The notes beneath the pieces were generated by a model. That model did no database searches, was not told where the DNA came from, and worked only from the letters and a program-made list of their open reading frames with translations. Source: Ignelater luminosus (taxonomy: Eukaryota; Arthropoda; Insecta; Coleoptera; Elateridae). From it: DNA of 64,000 bases. Location: the NCBI GenBank assembly GCA_011009095.1, contig VTPC01008477.1, positions 1-64,000 of the forward strand, in the 5' to 3' direction. The translations under genes were made by a program, and so were the position numbers. Of the stretch, positions 58,488 to 64,000 are shown piece after piece; position 1 is the stretch's first letter, and every line of letters starts with the position of its first letter.

Positions 58488-61400
58488 AAATTTTGTTGCC
58501 TTGACTATGACTAATCAAAATTTTTATTCTAGCATTTAACGGTCCTCTAATATTATAATTGTTAAAGAATAACTCCTACGATCTATCTCAAAGCTTAAAA
58601 AATTAATAACAGTTTTTTTTGTTTATTTGGTCAGTATCTATAAAAGTATATCAATCTGGTATGAGACAGATTATTTATGATTTAGAGCCATTCTAAAAGA
58701 GAAATATTTTCTTAATTCACAAAAATAACTTTACTTTCAAGATTCCTGAAAGGCCACAGTCCTTCAGCACTTAAGAACAAGCCGTCACTGATTCGTAGTA
58801 ATAGTAATCTGTCTTAATTGTAAAACGTTTTTCAAGAGCAAGAAGTACAGTTAAAAAGATGCATATTTATCAATAGTATACCTATGGGCCATGCAGTCTA
58901 TAATCAAGAAGATTTTATCTTGTCCTTCAACGATATCTCCTTCTTGTAGTGGTAGTGCACATGATTTTATAGCTTGCAAAAGCAGTTCATTCAAAGTGAT
59001 GTATTCGATGTACTATTTATAGTTAACTTTTAATTCAAAGATACAATGGTGGAAAGATTGAAATAAATACTAAATAAATTATCACTAAAAACAGTAACCT
59101 AGAAAAAATATATTTTTGCAAGGTTTAAACAAGAAATCAGTAAAAGAGAATTAACATTAACAAATATGATTACAAACTGTATAAAATGCAAGTTTTGCAA
59201 CCAATTTTCTAAAAACAAAAAAAGAAGGAATAATTTTAGAACTTGAAAAGCTACTAAAGCAAGAATTCGTTGTTATGTTGAAGATAAGATAGCAATAATA
59301 AATTTTCGTTAGATGATCTTGCACATCTAATTTAAAATTTAGAAGAAAAACAAAAAATACTTAATTACTTACAACACCCTGTATAATTTTTATTATGAAT
59401 GTAGGAGATATAAATGTACGCACTTTTACATATAAGGTGTTTTATAATAAATTATAAACTTCTCAAAGTCTATGCCAGAAACAAGATGATTTGTGATTAT
59501 TAGGTTAAACCGCACAGTTAAGCAAATCTAATATTGAATATTATTACCAACAGTGTTGTTTGTACAGGATGTATGTATATACATACCATAAAATGTATTA
59601 AGGTCATTACTTTCCATTCTACCTAAATAAATTTAACTTTAGTACCTTGTCATACAAAAATACTTCGTCGTGATTTATTTCAACAAAACAGGGATTTCCA
59701 TGGAAACCCGATACAATTGTGAGTTATTTGTCGTTGGTGTTAATTGTTAATTTCTGTCGCTCGTTCCTGTGATAACCTTTCAATGTGAACTTGATCCTTT
59801 TGTGTGCACTCGAAACGGTTACCTTTGAGAATCATAATGAAAAGTAAAAGACAATGGCAGCATTGGCAATTATGATACTACAAAATTATATTCGAAATAG
59901 AAAAGCTCTTAATCCACAAATCCTAAAAATAAACTTTTTGTTGGTATTATTATTAAAGAGTAAAAGAGTTGACTTTTAAATCAATCTAGATGTATTTCTC
60001 TATACCTGCTTAACTAATAATATTTCAGTTCAAATAAATTTGTTACATTTTTAAACTCCTTCTTTGCAATTAATTGATTTCAATGGCTATACTCTTACTA
60101 TATCGAACAAAATACTTGCTATAGATATATGGTAATATAACTTACAGTGTCTAAATGAAAAGAAAACTTATAAATTAAGAATTATAACTTTAATAAAAAC
60201 ATAGGACAAACTATTTGCACACTAAACAATTCTTCTTTCACGCTTCATCAATTTTAAGTTTTAATCTAAACACGGCTTTGTCACACTTGACACATTTTTG
60301 TCTTCTCAATTTTAAATGAACCAAACTGATATGGGGCAGTACACTATGAGAACATCATCGCCTTACATTATGTTACTTTGTGACTTAAACACCTTTTACT
60401 TCTACAGAATTATATTATCTGTCTATTTGGTCTATCTTTAATTTGTTTTTTTTTGCAGTAGACTAAAATAAGTATTTGCACATTTTTTTGGTTTACCACT
60501 TCAGAAAAATTAATTTTCTGATATATTATTTTTCAGTAAATTACTAGTTGCAAACTTTGGCTTTTTTCCGGTTTGATTTAACTAGAATAACAACGGCTAT
60601 AAACTTTCTCCGTATTGATGATTAATTATTAGTTATTAGCATACGAATGTTACGTGAATCGACCTACAGTGGTGTAATAACATTTGTGTTATCCAACTTT
60701 AAGCAGAATTCTTGATTATAATTGTAAATCTACTATGATAAAACAAAGTAAGTAGTACTACAGTCAGAAGTTTCAATTTACTCATTTTAGTGCAAGTATC
60801 TAAATAGTTTTTAAAATACTGTGTAGATTGCCTTGACATTCACGAAACGTGTTTACTTCCACAACAAAACATGTCTAAAATCTGAAAATCTAAAAGTCTC
60901 TCATATACACAGATTCTAGTATAATCCTTTTAAAGATTTGCTTTAAAGTTTTCCTCTTCTTTAGGCAGCATGATTCTGAACCATCAACAGACACGTTTTA
61001 GTCGATTTTTTGGTAACGTAGCTCGGTGATTTTGTTATTGCCTCCCGAATGGGAAATGACTTCAAAACTTAAAATCAAACTTGAGTTATTTGGTTAAAGA
61101 TCTCAACATTGGATCAACTGACATACAGTCAAATTCTTGGAACCTTTATGCAATCGAAAGAACACCTTAATTGCGATTTACTGTGAATGTTAAAACTAAT
61201 CGTTATTATCTTTTCCTTGGCTTCCTTCCTTTGTGATTTATACAGAAACCTCAATCACTTGATATATTGAAGATCCGTACTCGCTGATAGATTTCTTGTC
61301 TTAATTCTTATTATTCTCTTTTCTGTACAGAATTCTATGAGATTTATCTATTTTAAGTGAACGTCCAAATGAGATTAACCTGTTATCAGTTTTTCTTTTA

Positions 61401-62612
61401 TTTCTATAAGCGTCTAATGCACAAGACCATAGGCGCCGGTAGATTTCTTCCAGGGACTGCAAACTATATAGTTGCATTTACGCAAGTCCACAGTAGGGTT
61501 TTGCTTTTCATCGAACCGCCTAAGGCAATCCAGCTACTCCTTTCATTAACCTTCTTACTTCAGTTATACTCAAACACGGGTCGGGCTTTGCTTTGTTTTC
61601 ATACAAGAAACACAGAATCGCTTGAAAGTGGCTTCCTTAGCACTACCAACAACCACACTTTCTATTTTGTTAGACAACCTTTTTAAGAGATGTAGGATAC
61701 GACATTCTATTTCTAAGGTACAGAATATTTTTAAACAAACAAAAGTTAATCAGCGGTATTTGCATCGTTTGGAAATTACTTTCATATCACTACTATCAAT
61801 CAAAGTTCTATCTTGATATGACAATCCGTTCCCGAGTTGTGAGATATCTGCCTGAAACACAGAAAACGGTTGAAATAGTTGTACCAAATAAACAAGCCAT
61901 TTTGAAGCTTGCTGTCCGTAAAGACTTTTGAACAGTAAATCGAGAACATACTGCAGTTTCAGCCAATTTTACCAAAGAGTAAAGGTAACGTACATAATAC
62001 TGAATTCCACGCCCAATGATATGTTTAATATGAATAATTACCTAAGGCCATAATCTATAGGGAGGTTCTTTGTATAGATGACTATATTACACAGTAGAAT
62101 ATAGATTTGCTCAGGAGATTTTTGATTGCATTTGTCCGTGTTTCATGTTCTCCAACCTTGGAGAACTTTTACATTTATTCAGTACCAATTCGCTTCATTA
62201 ATCCATTAATTAAAAACTACCTAGGCTGTAAGTTTGCGACTTAAAGTAAATCAGACTTATCATTCCATGATACTAAACTTTAAGTTAAGTGACTGCAGTA
62301 GTTACTAAGGTTTTGGTTTCTTATGGTTCATTTTAATTATCTAAATTATTTTCTTTGAGTAATATTTCTTCTTTGCAAATCTTTTTCTTGTTGAAAATGT
62401 CTTCAAATGTGCTTTCATGAATTACTTCACTACAAGAACATTTTAATTCAACAAGTAATGGTATGGGTGCTTCTTACTTAGTTGCTGAAGCTGGCAGTAA
62501 ATATTTGAACGTCAGAAGTTAGAAGAATGTGTCATTAATGTATTCTAAGCATCAGTCTACTGCGTCTCAATATAGCAAATACAAAATAACTATGACTTAA
62601 CACCAGGTAAAA
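58488..62612. other. Non-coding DNA, nothing recognised
   Basis: AT-rich. An ACACCCTGTATAATTTT string near 59369 resembles termini of small DNA transposons, with a loose inverted partner (AAGGTGTTTTATAATAAATTA) at 59435-59455, but the match is too weak to call. Open frame 61357-61686 (+, 109 codons) has no recognisable motif. Confidence 0.4.
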
Positions 62613-62680
62613 TAATATTTATTTATTTCTAATTGTATTTATCCAGAGGGGTGGGAATGCACTCCATTGTACCTTCCTTT
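62613..62680 (-). repeat. LINE-3'-end-like segment, copy 2
   Basis: On the - strand: AAGGTACAATGGAGTGCATT then CCCACCCCTCTGGATAAATA, followed by AAATAAATAAATA-like tail. It corresponds base by base, with differences, to 52384-52440. The short T/A-rich repeats after it are the kind of tail left by LINE insertion, which would make the body extend to higher coordinates, but nothing coding is recognisable there. Confidence 0.4.
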
Positions 62681-64000
62681 CGACGCCTACGCACAGGACA
62701 AAGATAAAAATAAGGACGAAAATGTAATCTTTGCTAGGCAAAAATACTACAGTGTACGCAATCGATGTCTTGTCTTCATTTGTGGCCGAGTATTTGATAG
62801 AATATGTAATTATGGAGTCCATGACCTTATTGGTGAGCATGTTTTGTGTGATTAGTATTGGAATAAAAGCAATAATTAAAGCAAACAAAATCACTTACAA
62901 AATAAAAAGTATTACTGATTTGGGCTTAGGGGGTCGGATTCACGGTGAACCCAACCCCATGAAAGCCAAAAACTACACGCTACTATTGGTTATGTTAACT
63001 AACAACGTATAATAATTTTGGTTTGAAACTAGAACTAGGATTTCTGTTATTTGTGTATACTCAGTCGGGACGTACACCGTTTTCCCACCGAGGGAAAAAG
63101 TTTCTACACGTTACGAGGACTTGAGATGTCAACAAGACAGTCAGGAGGCAGTCCGCATATGTTACAAAAGGCTTGGTACACTATCTTAGATATTGTATTT
63201 CAAGGGATAGCTTGTTTGTTGTTAACATGCCGTATCTACCACAAACATTACGGTGTATTGTTTATGTAGTATGGAAGTTTGACTTCATGTGACGCCGTTG
63301 GTATTTTTTTTATATCTACCTATATTTTTATTGCCTGATTTGGAAAACCACATTTTAATGCACGGTAGGTACCATAAAATGTTCAGATTTTTATTTTCCA
63401 CTTCCATCAGAGAAATTCCCATCTCGATGAATTTCTGAAATGTAGAATACCTGTAAAAAACAAGATACGATCGATGGTGCATAGTTAATTTGATAGCTTC
63501 CTCGTGCCTAATATTACCAACAAACGAGGTCTCATCTCGATAGGACCACCTGTTTCTGAAATACAAACGAAGCCTGAAGACATCAAATGATAATAATCGG
63601 TAGAGCCTTCTTAAAGCTTTGCATGTAGACAAAATATAGGTATCCGTTAATATGTTGCCTAATTTTCAATAATTCTTCAATAAAATCTTAATAATAACAT
63701 GCACTAAAATTTGCGTTATAAAATTATTGCCGCAACGTCTTTTCATTTTCAGCTTCAATTTTCAACACAATTTATGTTTTCATTGTGACAGGTTGCCACA
63801 TTAGTTTTCTTAATTATACCAGTGATCACATATTTCTGCGTTTGATGTTTTCTCGACATCCCTCCTAGTAGTAAATGACTCGGGTCTCACATTTATTTCA
63901 GTTTAACTCTAGTCTGGCCATTTCCAGTTTTAGTATTACATTATCAAGGAATTCCGTTATCCTGCATTCCATTTCCTTAATTGTTAGTATGTCCTACGAA
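62681..64000. other. Non-coding DNA to the window end, nothing recognised
   Basis: Open frames 62731-63012 (+), 63051-63269 (+) and 63285-63632 (-) are present, but none shows a domain, splice context or shift in composition. Part of 62681-63000 may be body of the LINE whose 3' end is at 62613. Confidence 0.35.

Noticed and set aside
59369-59455. ACACCCTGTATAA and a loose inverted partner as a small transposon
   Set aside because: The arms match over too few bases in very AT-rich sequence.
1-64000. CRISPR arrays, operons, riboswitches or bacterial-type terminators
   Set aside because: No spaced direct repeats or prokaryotic gene organisation are present; the sequence is eukaryotic.

Overview
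The window looks like nuclear DNA of an insect or other arthropod: AT-rich, no operons, no long intact host reading frames, and many mobile-element remnants of types common in insects (a cecropia-like mariner, a piggyBac relic, an R1-like LINE, several other non-LTR retrotransposons, a hAT end, palindromic MITE-like elements). Nothing seen narrows it to an order.

Only two short segments look like host coding sequence, both on the + strand: an exon at 10551-10734 (or 10746 if a second donor is used) and an exon at 52865-53073. Both are clearly more GC-rich than their surroundings and have good splice sites. Their phases match: the first ends one base into a codon and the second starts at the second base of a codon. 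The simplest reading is one gene with an intron of about 42 kb between them. The protein was not recognised. The joined segment is rich in Ser, Thr, Ala and Gly, includes a VKQE tetrapeptide that fits a sumoylation consensus, and resembles a low-complexity part of a regulatory protein. Other exons of the gene must lie outside the window or were not seen.

Layout. 1-10550: non-coding, with a MITE-like palindrome (1773-1882), an old LINE in reverse orientation with reverse transcriptase and RNase H remnants (about 4560-6480), and a young mariner (7154-8425) whose 27-bp terminal repeats are still identical but whose transposase has lost its first catalytic Asp. 10735-52864: the giant intron. It holds a foldback element (11238-11730), a hAT end (about 19075-19172), a foldback with two palindromic kB-like sites (27137-27285), a LINE relic (31140-32335), a duplicated 185-bp repeat (32336-32520 and 35022-35203), a small mariner scrap (34529-34745), a two-ORF LINE on + (about 37150-39960), a piggyBac relic on - (43619-44990), a GC-rich block with a flanking hairpin (47179-47700), an R1-like LINE on - (47740-50045), and a DDE transposase scrap (51215-51490). 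53074-64000: non-coding, with a LINE RNase H remnant (53816-54243), a second copy of the first MITE family (58350-58487), and two LINE-3'-end-like hairpins (52384-52440 in the intron and 62613-62680 here).

No rRNA or tRNA gene, CRISPR array or bacterial-type feature was seen. No convincing new gene system was found. The most useful leads are the unidentified host gene with its giant intron, the two unusual foldback elements, the two-copy MITE family, and the unexplained GC-rich block beside the R1-like LINE.
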